64,000 nucleotides of DNA from Spirochaetota bacterium (GCA_035477215.1 DATIKU010000053.1:144726-208725), one strand, 5' to 3'; shown: positions 24,549 to 33,125, numbered from the stretch's first letter. The notes: a model not told the origin generated them from the letters alone. A program made the numbers and translations.

Positions 24549-24573
24549 AAAAACCCGCAAACCGGGTTTTTAT
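24549..24573 (+). terminator. Second terminator, 40 bases before bactofilin
   Basis: AAAAACCCG (24549-24557) pairs with CGGGTTTTT (24563-24571) around the loop CAAAC. It works in principle in both directions because the stem carries A and T runs. It is the second terminator within 110 bases and sits directly before the bactofilin ribosome site. Confidence 0.75.
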
Positions 24574-24612
24574 GACACTCGGAAGTCAATCAACAGGCCG
24601 GAAAGGAAGACA

Positions 24613-25020
24613 ATGGCGCGTACAAGCAAGCAGATAGAAGACAATATCGTCAACAGCATCATTGGAGAGGGCTCGGAGTTCAAGGGGGAATTTACGGTCA
24701 ACGGACTGCTCCGAATCGACGGCCGCTTCAAGGGTACAATCGAGACCGACGGCAAGGTGCTCATCGGCCAGAGCGGCGAAGCGACCACGGACATCCATGC
24801 GCGCGTTGTGGTGATCGGCGGCGTTGTACGCGGCAACATCTTCGCGACGGAACGGGTTATAATGCTTGCGACCGGCAAGCTTCACGGCAACATAATAACG
24901 CCAAGCCTGGTTATGGAGGATGGGGTGATCTTCGACGGCAACTGCGTTATCAACAAGCGGCCTGACCAGCTCGCCGAATTGCAGCACGCCCGGCCGGAGC
25001 ACCTCGGTGAGCCGCTATGA
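24613..25020 (+). CDS. Bactofilin
   Basis: Bactofilins polymerise without nucleotides into filaments that set cell shape or anchor wall enzymes. The 135-residue protein has the core beta-helix (about 18-110) with repeating G-E-F-T-V-N-G-L-L-R-I-D-G-R-F-K-G and V-V-V-I-G-G-V-V-R-G-N-I turns, flanked by short disordered ends. GGAAAGGAAG precedes the ATG. It overlaps the following YaaR gene by 4 bases (ATGA), so the two are coupled. In spirochaetes bactofilins are linked to cell morphology. Confidence 0.93.
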   Translation: MARTSKQIEDNIVNSIIGEGSEFKGEFTVNGLLRIDGRFKGTIETDGKVLIGQSGEATTDIHARVVVIGGVVRGNIFATERVIMLATGKLHGNIITPSLVMEDGVIFDGNCVINKRPDQLAELQHARPEHLGEPL

Positions 25021-25466
25021 TAGAGAAAACCTCGACCGACCTTAAAAAAGACGAAAAGCTTAGGATCAAAACCAAAAAACGCTCCGCTTTTTCATCGTCG
25101 GGACCGCCCAAGACATTCGACGCAAGCCTGCAGAACGCGCTGCACTTCGAGTTTCATGACACGATAGAGGGCCTTATGTCCGACCTGGGCGAACAGGAAA
25201 AGCGCTTCCTCGACCGGCAGACGCCCTATGAACTCAACCGATACAAGTCCCTGGTGAAAGAAATATTAAAAACCATCCTGGAGGGTTCCCTGAAGGTCAC
25301 CCCGCTGAAACGCCAGCGGCGCGACAGGGCGGACTTCGCGATCATCGAAGAAATCAATTCGAAACTGTTTTCCATGTCCGATGCGGTCACGCGGAACAAC
25401 AAGGCATTCGACTTGTTAAAGGCGGTCGAGGAGATCAGGGGGCTTCTTTTCGATCTGCAGTTCTAG
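25017..25466 (+). CDS. YaaR family protein (DUF327)
   Basis: The 149-residue helical protein has a basic N-terminus and a YaaR core (about 35-149) with F-L-D-R-Q-T-P-Y-E-L-N-R-Y-K-S-L-V-K-E-I-L and L-L-K-A-V-E-E-I-R-G-L-L-F-D-L near the end. Function of the family is not established. Coupling to bactofilin by an ATGA overlap suggests a shared role in envelope or filament organisation. It converges with pth, leaving one base between the stop codons. Confidence 0.8.
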   Translation: MIEKTSTDLKKDEKLRIKTKKRSAFSSSGPPKTFDASLQNALHFEFHDTIEGLMSDLGEQEKRFLDRQTPYELNRYKSLVKEILKTILEGSLKVTPLKRQRRDRADFAIIEEINSKLFSMSDAVTRNNKAFDLLKAVEEIRGLLFDLQF

Positions 25467-25467
25467 T

Positions 25468-26082
25468 CTACCGGCGCACCCGTATCTTCCGTATCTTTCT
25501 CTTCTCGAGCTTGACGGCACCTTCCGGGTTGTACTTGTTCTGGACTTCCTCTATGCTCTGGTTTACGAGCATCTTCACGACCTTCTCGGCCTTGTTGAGT
25601 ACATCGATAAGAATGAGGTTTTCCTCGTCGGTAAAATCCTGAAGAAGGTAGCTCTCCATCGAGGTCCCTGACGGAGGGCGGCCCACGCCGACCCGCACCT
25701 TGGCGAATCGGTCCGACTTGAGCGCTTTGGTCATGGATTCAATCCCCGCATGTCGCATCGAGGACATAAGGTAATCCACGCGAAGCTCTCCGATCGAAAG
25801 TTCGGTGTCTTCAACGACGCACACTATATCGCGCACATTAATTCGCAAAAACGACGCTATATAAAGAACCGACTCGCCGATCAGATTGACGAATGTCTGC
25901 GGCTTCAATAAAACGACGTCGGTGTCGCGGATCTTACCCCTTCCGATGACGGATTTCTTCTTCTTGACTTTAACTTCGATATTCTCGTTGTTCCCCAGGA
26001 TATCAACAACCTTAAAGCCTATATTCTGCCTGTTGTTGAAAAATTTCTCTCCCGGGTTCCCGAAACCAACTATCAATTTCAA
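25468..26082 (-). CDS. pth: Peptidyl-tRNA hydrolase homologue with altered active site
   Basis: Pth recycles peptidyl-tRNA. The 204-residue protein has the fold and several landmarks: G-F-G-N-P-G (Asn9), K-P-Q-T-F-V-N with the active-site Asn, and V-V-E-D-T-E-L in place of D-D-L-D-L. The catalytic His of R-H-N-x-G is Gln19 (R-Q-N-I-G, codon CAG), and the glycine-rich G-G-H-N-G-L loop reads M-R-H-A-G-I. Either activity is reduced, or the enzyme works by a modified mechanism. Position after prs-rplY is the conserved one for pth, and a basic C-terminal tail extends past the usual end. Confidence 0.8.
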   Translation of the reverse strand: MKLIVGFGNPGEKFFNNRQNIGFKVVDILGNNENIEVKVKKKKSVIGRGKIRDTDVVLLKPQTFVNLIGESVLYIASFLRINVRDIVCVVEDTELSIGELRVDYLMSSMRHAGIESMTKALKSDRFAKVRVGVGRPPSGTSMESYLLQDFTDEENLILIDVLNKAEKVVKMLVNQSIEEVQNKYNPEGAVKLEKRKIRKIRVRR

Positions 26083-26117
26083 CGATATTTCACTCCTGCT
26101 TTATTCTGATTGAAGTA

Positions 26118-26759
26118 CTACTCCTCGGACTTTTCCTTCCCATCCGCGGCGGCCTCCGCATCGACAGGGGCTTCCTCGGAAACCTCTTCCTTCACCGCCT
26201 TGGGTATAAGCACCGTCACAACCACCCTGTTTGCGTCGGCGAGGAAACGCAGCGATCCGGACACGGGGAGGTCTTTCACCTGTATTGAGTGCCCAAGGTC
26301 GAGATTTGTTACATCGATCTCGATCTTCTCGGGAAGGTCTCCGGGCAGCGCTTCTATCTGGAGCTCCCGCTCTATAACATCGAGCATTCCGCCCATACGC
26401 TCTCCCTTCGAGGTCCCGATTGTCGTTACCGGCACAACCGTCTGGAGCTTCTCGGAGAGGTCGACCTTGTAAAAATCGAGATGCGTTACCTCGTCGGTGA
26501 CGGGGTTGAGCTGATAGTCCTTGACGATGACCTTCTGCTCGGGCTCGGCCGAGCCGCCGGCCACCTCGAGGTCTATAACCACACTTTCCGATATGTTACC
26601 CTTGAACAGCTTTATAAACTCGTGCCTGGGAACCTGCACCGCCTCGGATTTTCCGTGCGTATAAATAATGGCCGGAATAAAGCCGCTTCGTCGAAGCCGG
26701 CTGCACGCGTTCTTGCCGGTTTCCTTTCGTATCTGCGCCGTCAATTTGTGAGTCTTCAT
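26118..26759 (-). CDS. rplY: 50S ribosomal protein L25, long CTC type
   Basis: The 213-residue protein is the TL5/CTC form of L25, binding 5S rRNA. The N-terminal L25 domain (about 1-95: R-K-E-T-G-K-N-A-C-S-R-L-R-R-S-G-F-I-P-A) is followed by a C-terminal beta domain (about 96-185: D-L-P-E-K-I-E-I-D-V-T-N-L) and an acidic Ala/Glu-rich tail. It sits between prs and pth on the same strand, as ctc does in Bacillus. Confidence 0.95.
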   Translation of the reverse strand: MKTHKLTAQIRKETGKNACSRLRRSGFIPAIIYTHGKSEAVQVPRHEFIKLFKGNISESVVIDLEVAGGSAEPEQKVIVKDYQLNPVTDEVTHLDFYKVDLSEKLQTVVPVTTIGTSKGERMGGMLDVIERELQIEALPGDLPEKIEIDVTNLDLGHSIQVKDLPVSGSLRFLADANRVVVTVLIPKAVKEEVSEEAPVDAEAAADGKEKSEE

Positions 26760-26811
26760 TGTCCTGGTCCTCTCTATTGGTATCGTAATGGCCGGGTATT
26801 CCCAGTCTGTG

Positions 26812-27738
26812 CTAAATGAATAGCGAGCTTACCGACTCCCCGTTGTGGATTCGCCGGATCGCCTCGCCGAAAAGCGGGGCGATGGACAGCACCGTCATGT
26901 TCGGCAGTTTTTTTTCGGGCGATATCGGGATCGTGTTGGTAACCACGATTTCCTTGAAATCGGCGCTCCTGAGCTTCTCGGCCGCATCGGCCGACAGCAC
27001 CGGGTGCGTCGCCACGCAAAATATATCGCGTGCACCCTCCTCCCTGAGGGCGCGCGCCGCACCGGAAATTGAACCTCCGGTATCGATCATGTCGTCCAGT
27101 AAAATACAGTTTTTCCCTTTAACGTCGCCGATCACATGCATCACCTTGCTGACGTTCGCCTCGGGGCGGCGCTTGTCGATAATGGCCAACCCCGCCTTAA
27201 GGCGCTTGGCTAGAAACCGCGCCCTCTCCACCCCGCCGGTGTCGGGCGACACGATCACGGCGTCGGATGTATTGAGCCTCCTGAGATAATCCACCATAAT
27301 CGGCGTCGAGATCAGATTGTCGACCGGCACATCGAAAAACCCCTGTATCTGCTCGGAATGCAATTCCACGGTAAGGACCCGTTTTACCCCGACCGCTTGG
27401 AGGATGTTCGCCACCACCTTCGCCGAGATGGGCACGCGGGGCTCCACCTTGCGGTCCTGCCGCGCATACCCGAAATAGGGAATGACGGCGGTTATGCGCC
27501 GGGCCGATGCGCGAAACGCCGCGTCGATCATCAGGAGCAGCTCCAGCAGGTGGTCATTGGCCGGATTACAGGTCGACTGCAGGATAAACAGGTCGACTTC
27601 CCGGATATTCTCCCCGATCTTCACCGAGATCTCGTTGTCCTTGAACTTCTTGATCTCGACCTCGGAAAGATTGATATTGAGATATCTTGCTATCTCCTCC
27701 GCCAGTGGCAGGTTGGATGACCCCGAAATTATCTTCAT
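26812..27738 (-). CDS. prs: Ribose-phosphate pyrophosphokinase
   Basis: Prs makes PRPP from ribose 5-phosphate and ATP. The 308-residue protein has D-R-K-V-E-P-R-V-P-I-S-A-K (flexible loop), the metal-binding histidine region V-E-L-H-S-E-Q-I-Q-G, P-D-T-G-G-V-E-R-A, and the PRPP loop D-D-M-I-D-T-G-G-S-I. Length and motifs are typical. It lies 7 bases downstream of the GlmU-like gene, upstream of rplY. Confidence 0.97.
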   Translation of the reverse strand: MKIISGSSNLPLAEEIARYLNINLSEVEIKKFKDNEISVKIGENIREVDLFILQSTCNPANDHLLELLLMIDAAFRASARRITAVIPYFGYARQDRKVEPRVPISAKVVANILQAVGVKRVLTVELHSEQIQGFFDVPVDNLISTPIMVDYLRRLNTSDAVIVSPDTGGVERARFLAKRLKAGLAIIDKRRPEANVSKVMHVIGDVKGKNCILLDDMIDTGGSISGAARALREEGARDIFCVATHPVLSADAAEKLRSADFKEIVVTNTIPISPEKKLPNMTVLSIAPLFGEAIRRIHNGESVSSLFI

Positions 27739-27745
27739 ATTGTCA

Positions 27746-28507
27746 TTAGCCTTGTCGATTCGAAAAAGTGCCGTCCGCCGTCCGCCCGAGAAATCCCTCC
27801 AGCCTCTGGAGCTCCGCGGGAGTATTGACCCCGCTTCCTTCCGTCGCGTCTTCCAGGATTATCGTACGGACCTCTCCGCCCGTTTTGCTTAAATAAGCGA
27901 CCAGATCGGGGAGATAATACTCTCCCTGGGCGTTGTCGGTCGTTATCGTCCTCAAGCCGTTGAACAGATCCCCGCCGAAAAAAACATACGTGCCGGTGTT
28001 GACCTCGGCGATCCGTCGCTCCTCATCGGTGGCGTCCCGCTCCTCGACTATCCGCTCGAGGCGGCCGTTCGCGTCCCTTACCAGCCGACCATAGCCGGTC
28101 GGGCTCTTGGGTACCATGCCCAGCACCACGCCCCGCACTCCCGGCAGCGATGCCTCCTCGGTCATTGCGGCGAATGCCCGAGGGCGTATAAGCGGCACAT
28201 CCCCGCATGCTATCAGCACCGGGCCGTCGTACCCGCTCAACGCGGGCTCAGCCTGCATCACCGCGTGTCCGGTGCCTTTTTGTTCGTGCTGCCACACGCA
28301 CCGTACGCCCGGCCCCAGCGCCCGCTCGACATCGTCGCCGCGGTATCCCACCACCGCGATGATCTCGTCCGCTCCGGCCCGCCTTAACGATTCCACGACG
28401 TGCGCGACAAGCGGCCTCCCGTCGAGGACATGGAGCACCTTCGGCAGGTCGGAACCCATTCGAACCCCTTTGCCCGCCGCCAGTATGACTGCCTTGAACG
28501 AACCGAT
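27746..28507 (-). CDS. GlmU-type nucleotidyltransferase domain protein, non-standard start
   Basis: The protein corresponds to the pyrophosphorylase half of GlmU (UDP-GlcNAc synthesis): A-V-I-L-A-A-G-K-G-V-R-M, Q-x-G-T-G-H-A, A-C-G-D-V-P-L-I, G-Y-G-R-L-V-R and N-A-Q-G-E-Y-Y-L-P-D. The beta-helix acetyltransferase half is absent; the frame stops at about 250 residues. The first ATG (28459) lies inside the motif and would remove the nucleotide loop. No ATG, GTG or TTG exists upstream in frame. The best candidate is an ATC at 28505-28507, 7 bases after AGGAG, giving 253 residues. Gene order tRNA-Gln, this gene, prs, rplY, pth parallels gcaD-prs-ctc-spoVC of Bacillus. Confidence 0.85.
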   Translation of the reverse strand: MGSFKAVILAAGKGVRMGSDLPKVLHVLDGRPLVAHVVESLRRAGADEIIAVVGYRGDDVERALGPGVRCVWQHEQKGTGHAVMQAEPALSGYDGPVLIACGDVPLIRPRAFAAMTEEASLPGVRGVVLGMVPKSPTGYGRLVRDANGRLERIVEERDATDEERRIAEVNTGTYVFFGGDLFNGLRTITTDNAQGEYYLPDLVAYLSKTGGEVRTIILEDATEGSGVNTPAELQRLEGFLGRTADGTFSNRQG

Positions 28508-28536
28508 CTCCCTTCTCCTTTACCGCGAGGCACTAT

Positions 28537-28608
28537 CTGAGGCGCTAGGATTCGAACCTAGGTATGCCGAGACCAAAACCCGGTGCCTTACCACTTGGCG
28601 ACGCCTCA
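28537..28608 (-). tRNA. tRNA-Gln (anticodon TTG)
   Basis: The minus strand folds into a cloverleaf. Acceptor TGAGGCG/CGCCTCA, D arm GCC...GGC, anticodon stem CCGGG/CTCGG with loop TTTTGGT giving anticodon TTG, and T arm CTAGG/CCTAG around TTCGAAT. The first pair is U-A and the discriminator G, as usual for tRNA-Gln. CCA is not encoded. The GlmU-like gene begins about 29 bases downstream, so its mRNA probably arises by processing of a tRNA-mRNA transcript. Confidence 0.96.
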
Positions 28609-28680
28609 AAGGTAAAGCGAATTACATCTCCAGTATAGCCGCACGAATTCTCTCTATCACCGCGTTTAATTATTATTCAT

Positions 28681-29592
28681 TTATGATTGCGTACCGTCAT
28701 TCCCACGCGCGAGACTGGTGGTGATTACCGTGCGTGCAATGCCGTTCATTTCATTTTCCGCGCGCCGCGCGTCCCCCGGCGAACCGAAAAGGCCGACTAT
28801 CGCCGAACCCGACCCGGTCATAAACGCACAGGGAGAACCGCACTGCACAAGACGATCTTTGGCCTGGCGCAGAACGGGATGCTTTTCGAACACCACCGCT
28901 TCGAAATCGTTCGCGACAATACCCGAAAGTTCTTCCAGCCGTCCGGAACGCATGGCCGCCCTGAGGCGCTCTCCCCTATCAATAAGCTCCTCTTCGCTCC
29001 GTACTGGCTTGAAGCCCCTGCCGAGCATCGCGTAGGCGGCACCAGTATCCACGTGAATTCCCATATCGGCCACAAGCACGGTCCATTCAGGCCTTCCCTC
29101 GATCGGCTCGACCCTTTCGCCGATCCCTCGGCAAAGCGCCACGCCACCGGCCAGGCAAAAAGGAACATCCGCCCCGATCTCGCCGGCAAGACGCGCAAGC
29201 TCTCCTTGGGCAAGCCTTTTATAATGGAAGTTGAGGAGCCGTAGTGCGGCGGCCGCGTCCGCGCTTCCCCCGCCCATTCCCGATCCGGCCGGGATGTTCT
29301 TCTCGATGGTATATTCAAATACACCGGCTTCCTTCACCGCCCGGCAATATGCCCTGGTGGCCCGCGCGATGAGGTTGTCTTCGAGCGGAATGCCCTCTAT
29401 CACACCCGGAAAAGTTCCTCCCGCGGGAGTTATCCCGATAACGATTTCGCCGTGAGGTTTTATTTCCGCGAGTTTTAAAAGATCAAAAACGCCAATCTCG
29501 GCCATCAGGCTGAGTATTTCATGATATCCGTCCTGTCTCTTATTAAGAACTTCGAGGTGCAGGTTGATCTTGGCGAATGCTTTGCTTTCCAA
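28681..29592 (-). CDS. ispE: 4-diphosphocytidyl-2-C-methyl-D-erythritol kinase
   Basis: IspE phosphorylates CDP-methylerythritol in the non-mevalonate isoprenoid pathway. The 303-residue GHMP kinase has the N-terminal A-K-I-N-L-H-L-E-V (catalytic Lys), the ATP loop P-A-G-S-G-M-G-G-G-S-A-D-A-A-A-A-L with catalytic Asp, and F-M-T-G-S-G-S-A-I-V-G-L-F. Length is normal. It lies upstream of tRNA-Gln on the same strand, the common ispE / prs neighbourhood. Confidence 0.95.
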   Translation of the reverse strand: MESKAFAKINLHLEVLNKRQDGYHEILSLMAEIGVFDLLKLAEIKPHGEIVIGITPAGGTFPGVIEGIPLEDNLIARATRAYCRAVKEAGVFEYTIEKNIPAGSGMGGGSADAAAALRLLNFHYKRLAQGELARLAGEIGADVPFCLAGGVALCRGIGERVEPIEGRPEWTVLVADMGIHVDTGAAYAMLGRGFKPVRSEEELIDRGERLRAAMRSGRLEELSGIVANDFEAVVFEKHPVLRQAKDRLVQCGSPCAFMTGSGSAIVGLFGSPGDARRAENEMNGIARTVITTSLARGNDGTQS

Positions 29593-29706
29593 GGATTACT
29601 GGGACCACCGAAAATTGCGTGGCAAAAGTAGTACGCGGCACTCTTTATGTCAAGCAATTAATTCTGTTTGACGTACAGGGTGCCGTTTTCTCCTTATGGT
29701 GCCGAC

Positions 29707-29742
29707 CGCTTTCCATCCTCCCGCCCGGAAGGATGGAAAGCG
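29707..29742. repeat. Perfect 13-bp inverted repeat
   Basis: CGCTTTCCATCCT (29707-29719) pairs exactly with AGGATGGAAAGCG (29730-29742) around a 10-base GC-rich loop. No T run follows on either strand. It lies between the divergent ispE and PP2C phosphatase genes, so an intergenic repeat or protein-binding site is likelier than a terminator. Confidence 0.7.
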
Positions 29743-29842
29743 CTGAGAACAGTCGTGGCAATAAGTGCTTGTAAATTAACGTCATACGATTATAATTGCG
29801 CGACGGTCGTGTCATTAATACAGGACAATCGTTGGTGAAATA

Positions 29843-32002
29843 GTGTTATATTTCAAGATAGTCTTCTGCGCGTTCGGCATCATAATCGCATTGTATGTCT
29901 TTTCCAACAACATCATCCGGCGCTTCGGCTTCGCCGTCAACCGCCTGTTCGCGGCCATCGCGTTCATAACGGGGCTGATGAACGCAACCCTGCTCTACCA
30001 GCTACTGTATCCTGATTCACCTTACCTGCTCGAATCCGCGCGTGCCTATTTCGCGACCGTCTCGCTGATCAACCAGCTCTTTTTCCATTACATGCAGATA
30101 TTCCCCCGCTGGGAGAAGCGCCCGCCGGGATGGTTCATATTCCTCTCCGCTCTCCCCGGGCTTGCGATAGTCCTTATAACGCTCGCCTGGGACGGCATCA
30201 TCGCCGGCGCCCGATTCGACGGCATCGTACTGTACGAGTTCGGCCGGTTTTTCTGGATGTACCTGGCGGTTTTCGGTTTCAACATCCTGGGGACCTTCCT
30301 CACCAACCAGTATAAAACGCGGGTGCTCGAGAACGACTCGTTCAGAAGTCAGCTTTTCTATCGCAGTATCGGAGACCATGCCGGGGCGCTCCTGATCGTT
30401 GTTACCTTCATCGTCATGCCGTATTTTTTAAACATTCAGGATTACCACATGATGGGCATTCCGCTCGCCTCCATCCTCCTGCTCATCATCAATAACTACG
30501 CGATTTCCGACGACCGTCTGATCGACTTCAAGAAATTCTATTCGCGCGCCGCGTACTGGGTGGTGGTATTTTTCGGGCTCGCCGTGCCCGCGATCGTCAT
30601 TCTTCATTACGGGGGCAGGATAGTTTTCGGAGGGCAGAAAATCCCCATCGCCGGTTTCACGGTTTTATTGTTCGTTTATTTCATTCTCTTTTTCCGATTA
30701 TTAGCGCCGTCGATCGCCACCATGTTTCGCAGGCGGCACCTCGGTTTCGAACGAAACGTCAACGAGTTCTTCCAGGGCATTACAACGCTGTCCGATTTCA
30801 AGGACCAGAGCGGTTTCTGGGACAATTTTTTCAACAACACGATCGACGCGCTCGGACCGCGTTTCGGCATAGGAACGGCATCCCTCTACATGCACCGCGG
30901 GGACGACGGCGCCTACCACTATAAGTACGGGTTCGGCGATGGGATCGATATACGATCACTCGAAGAAAGCCACGACCTCGCGGCCTGCCTGAAGAGCTTC
31001 CCGGGGCTCCTCGAGCGGTCGGTGCTTTTCACCGACTTCAGGCTTGCGGGATACAGGGAACGGCTGCTTCCATTTTTCCGCGAACATCGGATAAGGGTGG
31101 CGCTGCCGTTTTTTAACCATGAAAAACGGCTGATAGCCATCCTGCTGCTGGGTGAGCTCCTGGACGGCAAACCCTACCCGGTCAACCTCGTTTCAGCTCT
31201 CGACCTCTATCGCATTCACTTCGGAGTGACGCTTGCCAACTCGATCTATCTCGATGAGATCAAGGCCACCCAGGTTTCCGGGCACGACCGCATGCTGGTG
31301 GGGAGCGTAAAAAAGAAGATCATCCCCTCCAGTATGAAGCAGATCGAGGGAATCCGTATCAGCTCCTTTTACCTCAACAACTCGGAGTACGGAGGCGACT
31401 ATTTCGACTCGGTCATCGTGCGGCCCGACCGCCTGGGAATTTTCATCGCCGACACCTCCGATGCGGGCGTGGACTCCGTCGTCCTGGCCCTGGAGCTCTT
31501 TACGGTGCTCCGTACGCAACCGGCCTCCCATGAAAGCCCCGAGAAGCTCCTGAACATCATGAACTGGGTGATCGCCTCCTCGCGATTTTCCGATCACTAC
31601 ACGCCGGCCTTTTACGCCATCTATTCCTCCGCCTCGCGGGCGCTCGCGTACTCGAACGCTGCGATGCGCCCGCTTATTTTCTTCGACGCCGCGCGCGAAT
31701 CCTTCACCGACCTCGACACCAGGGGGATACCGGTCGGTATCGACAAAAATTTCACGTACGAGACGCGGACCATTCCCGTCGTCCCGGGCAGCATCGGCAT
31801 ACTCCACTCAGACGGCCTCGAGTCGGCCCTTAACGCCTCCGGCGCCGCCTACTCAACCGGCAGGATCAAGGATATTATCCGCCTTAACCGGGGAGACACC
31901 CCGGCGGTGCTCATCCGAAAAATCTATGACGATTTCAGGAACTTTACCAAGGGGAGCACGCTCACCAACGACGTCAGCCTGATCGCGTTCAGGTGCGATT
32001 GA
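29843..32002 (+). CDS. Multi-pass membrane SpoIIE-type PP2C phosphatase
   Basis: The 719-residue protein has an N-terminal membrane domain of about eight helices (1-295), a cytoplasmic middle region resembling a GAF-like sensor (about 310-455) and a C-terminal PP2C/SpoIIE domain (about 490-719). Metal-site aspartates appear in G-G-D-Y-F-D, I-A-D-T-S-D-A-G (usually D-V-S-G-H-G), L-H-S-D-G-L-E-S and T-N-D-V-S-L-I-A-F-R. These phosphatases usually dephosphorylate STAS-domain antagonists, and STAS proteins are encoded at 22.4-23.9 and 61.0 kb. The start is GTG at 29843. The DHH gene follows 28 bases later. Confidence 0.85.
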   Translation: MLYFKIVFCAFGIIIALYVFSNNIIRRFGFAVNRLFAAIAFITGLMNATLLYQLLYPDSPYLLESARAYFATVSLINQLFFHYMQIFPRWEKRPPGWFIFLSALPGLAIVLITLAWDGIIAGARFDGIVLYEFGRFFWMYLAVFGFNILGTFLTNQYKTRVLENDSFRSQLFYRSIGDHAGALLIVVTFIVMPYFLNIQDYHMMGIPLASILLLIINNYAISDDRLIDFKKFYSRAAYWVVVFFGLAVPAIVILHYGGRIVFGGQKIPIAGFTVLLFVYFILFFRLLAPSIATMFRRRHLGFERNVNEFFQGITTLSDFKDQSGFWDNFFNNTIDALGPRFGIGTASLYMHRGDDGAYHYKYGFGDGIDIRSLEESHDLAACLKSFPGLLERSVLFTDFRLAGYRERLLPFFREHRIRVALPFFNHEKRLIAILLLGELLDGKPYPVNLVSALDLYRIHFGVTLANSIYLDEIKATQVSGHDRMLVGSVKKKIIPSSMKQIEGIRISSFYLNNSEYGGDYFDSVIVRPDRLGIFIADTSDAGVDSVVLALELFTVLRTQPASHESPEKLLNIMNWVIASSRFSDHYTPAFYAIYSSASRALAYSNAAMRPLIFFDAARESFTDLDTRGIPVGIDKNFTYETRTIPVVPGSIGILHSDGLESALNASGAAYSTGRIKDIIRLNRGDTPAVLIRKIYDDFRNFTKGSTLTNDVSLIAFRCD

Positions 32003-32030
32003 AACGGCGGTAAAAATCCGCGTTTACGCC

Positions 32031-33125
32031 ATGAATCCAGGGGAATCATCAAAGCGGCTGCTCGGGGCGCTTCGCCGCTACCGCAATCTCCTCATCCTCA
32101 TCAAGGGGTCGCCCGACCCCGACGTTATCGCCTCATCCTTCGCCCTCATGGCGGTTTGCGACCATGTCGGCCTTAAATCGTCGATCGTGGCGCTTGCCGA
32201 AATTTCGCATCCTCAGAACAGGGCGATCGTCAAAAGCCTCGACATACCTCTGACCATCGAAAAGGGTACGCCTTCGCCGCACGGTTACGACGCGTATGCG
32301 GTGCTCGACTTCCAGTCCGCCTATACAAAGGGCGTTTCGGAAAAGCTGCCGTGCGCCGTGCATATCGATCATCACGCCAAAGCGGAAGACGATATTAAGG
32401 CCGATTTTTACATGGTCTCGGACGAGGCGGGCGCGGCAAGCACCTACATGGCCCTCATCCTCCGCGAACTCGACCTGCCGCCGCGCGGACCCATGCGCAC
32501 CGGCGTGGCCACGGCGCTTCTGCTCGGCATACAGACCGATACGGACAATCTGCGCCATGCGACAAAACTTGATTACGAGGCGCTGCAGTTCCTTTCCGTA
32601 ATGGTCGACGAACGGATCGTTCAAAAAATATCAAACCTGCCGCTTTCGGAGAACGCACTCAGGCTCATCAGCACCGCCATGTTCGACCACGAAACATACC
32701 GCGACTGGTTTTTCGCCGGCCTTTCGTTCATCGATGAATCGGAAAGGGACAATATCGCCATCGTCGCCGATTTCCTGCTGGGAAGCGGGGAGGCCGAAAC
32801 CGTCGCGGTCTTCGCCATCGTTGAAAAAAAACATCCGGGAGGCCTCTCCCTCGACGTCTCATTTCGCACCTCGAACTCCGATCTCGATCTTAACGGTCTC
32901 ATCAAGAACATAACACCCGATGGGGGCGGACGCGCCTACAAGGGCGCCTACCAGGTGAACCTGGATTATTTCGCCTCCTGCCCCGACAGGGAACTGCTCT
33001 GGAAGGCCGTTCGGCTTACGACGATTGAGACATTAAAGGCGGCCCGCGACAACGTGCGGTTCATCGAGCTGCGGGGCTTCTACCGGAGAGTAAAGGGAAA
33101 AATAGAAAGCCTTTTCGGCAGTTAA
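32031..33125 (+). CDS. DHH/DHHA1 family phosphoesterase
   Basis: The 364-residue protein belongs to the DHH superfamily (NrnA-like oligoribonuclease / PAP phosphatase, or cyclic-dinucleotide phosphodiesterase). The signature I-D-H-H-A-K (about 112-117), the motif G-I-Q-T-D-T-D-N-L and a C-terminal DHHA1-type glycine motif P-D-G-G-G-R-A are present. Motif I reads G-S-P-D-P-D-V-I-A-S, keeping the aspartates but without the usual preceding His. It is probably a nanoRNA or nucleotide phosphoesterase. It converges with the SprA-like gene, overlapping it by 4 bases. Confidence 0.82.
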   Translation: MNPGESSKRLLGALRRYRNLLILIKGSPDPDVIASSFALMAVCDHVGLKSSIVALAEISHPQNRAIVKSLDIPLTIEKGTPSPHGYDAYAVLDFQSAYTKGVSEKLPCAVHIDHHAKAEDDIKADFYMVSDEAGAASTYMALILRELDLPPRGPMRTGVATALLLGIQTDTDNLRHATKLDYEALQFLSVMVDERIVQKISNLPLSENALRLISTAMFDHETYRDWFFAGLSFIDESERDNIAIVADFLLGSGEAETVAVFAIVEKKHPGGLSLDVSFRTSNSDLDLNGLIKNITPDGGGRAYKGAYQVNLDYFASCPDRELLWKAVRLTTIETLKAARDNVRFIELRGFYRRVKGKIESLFGS

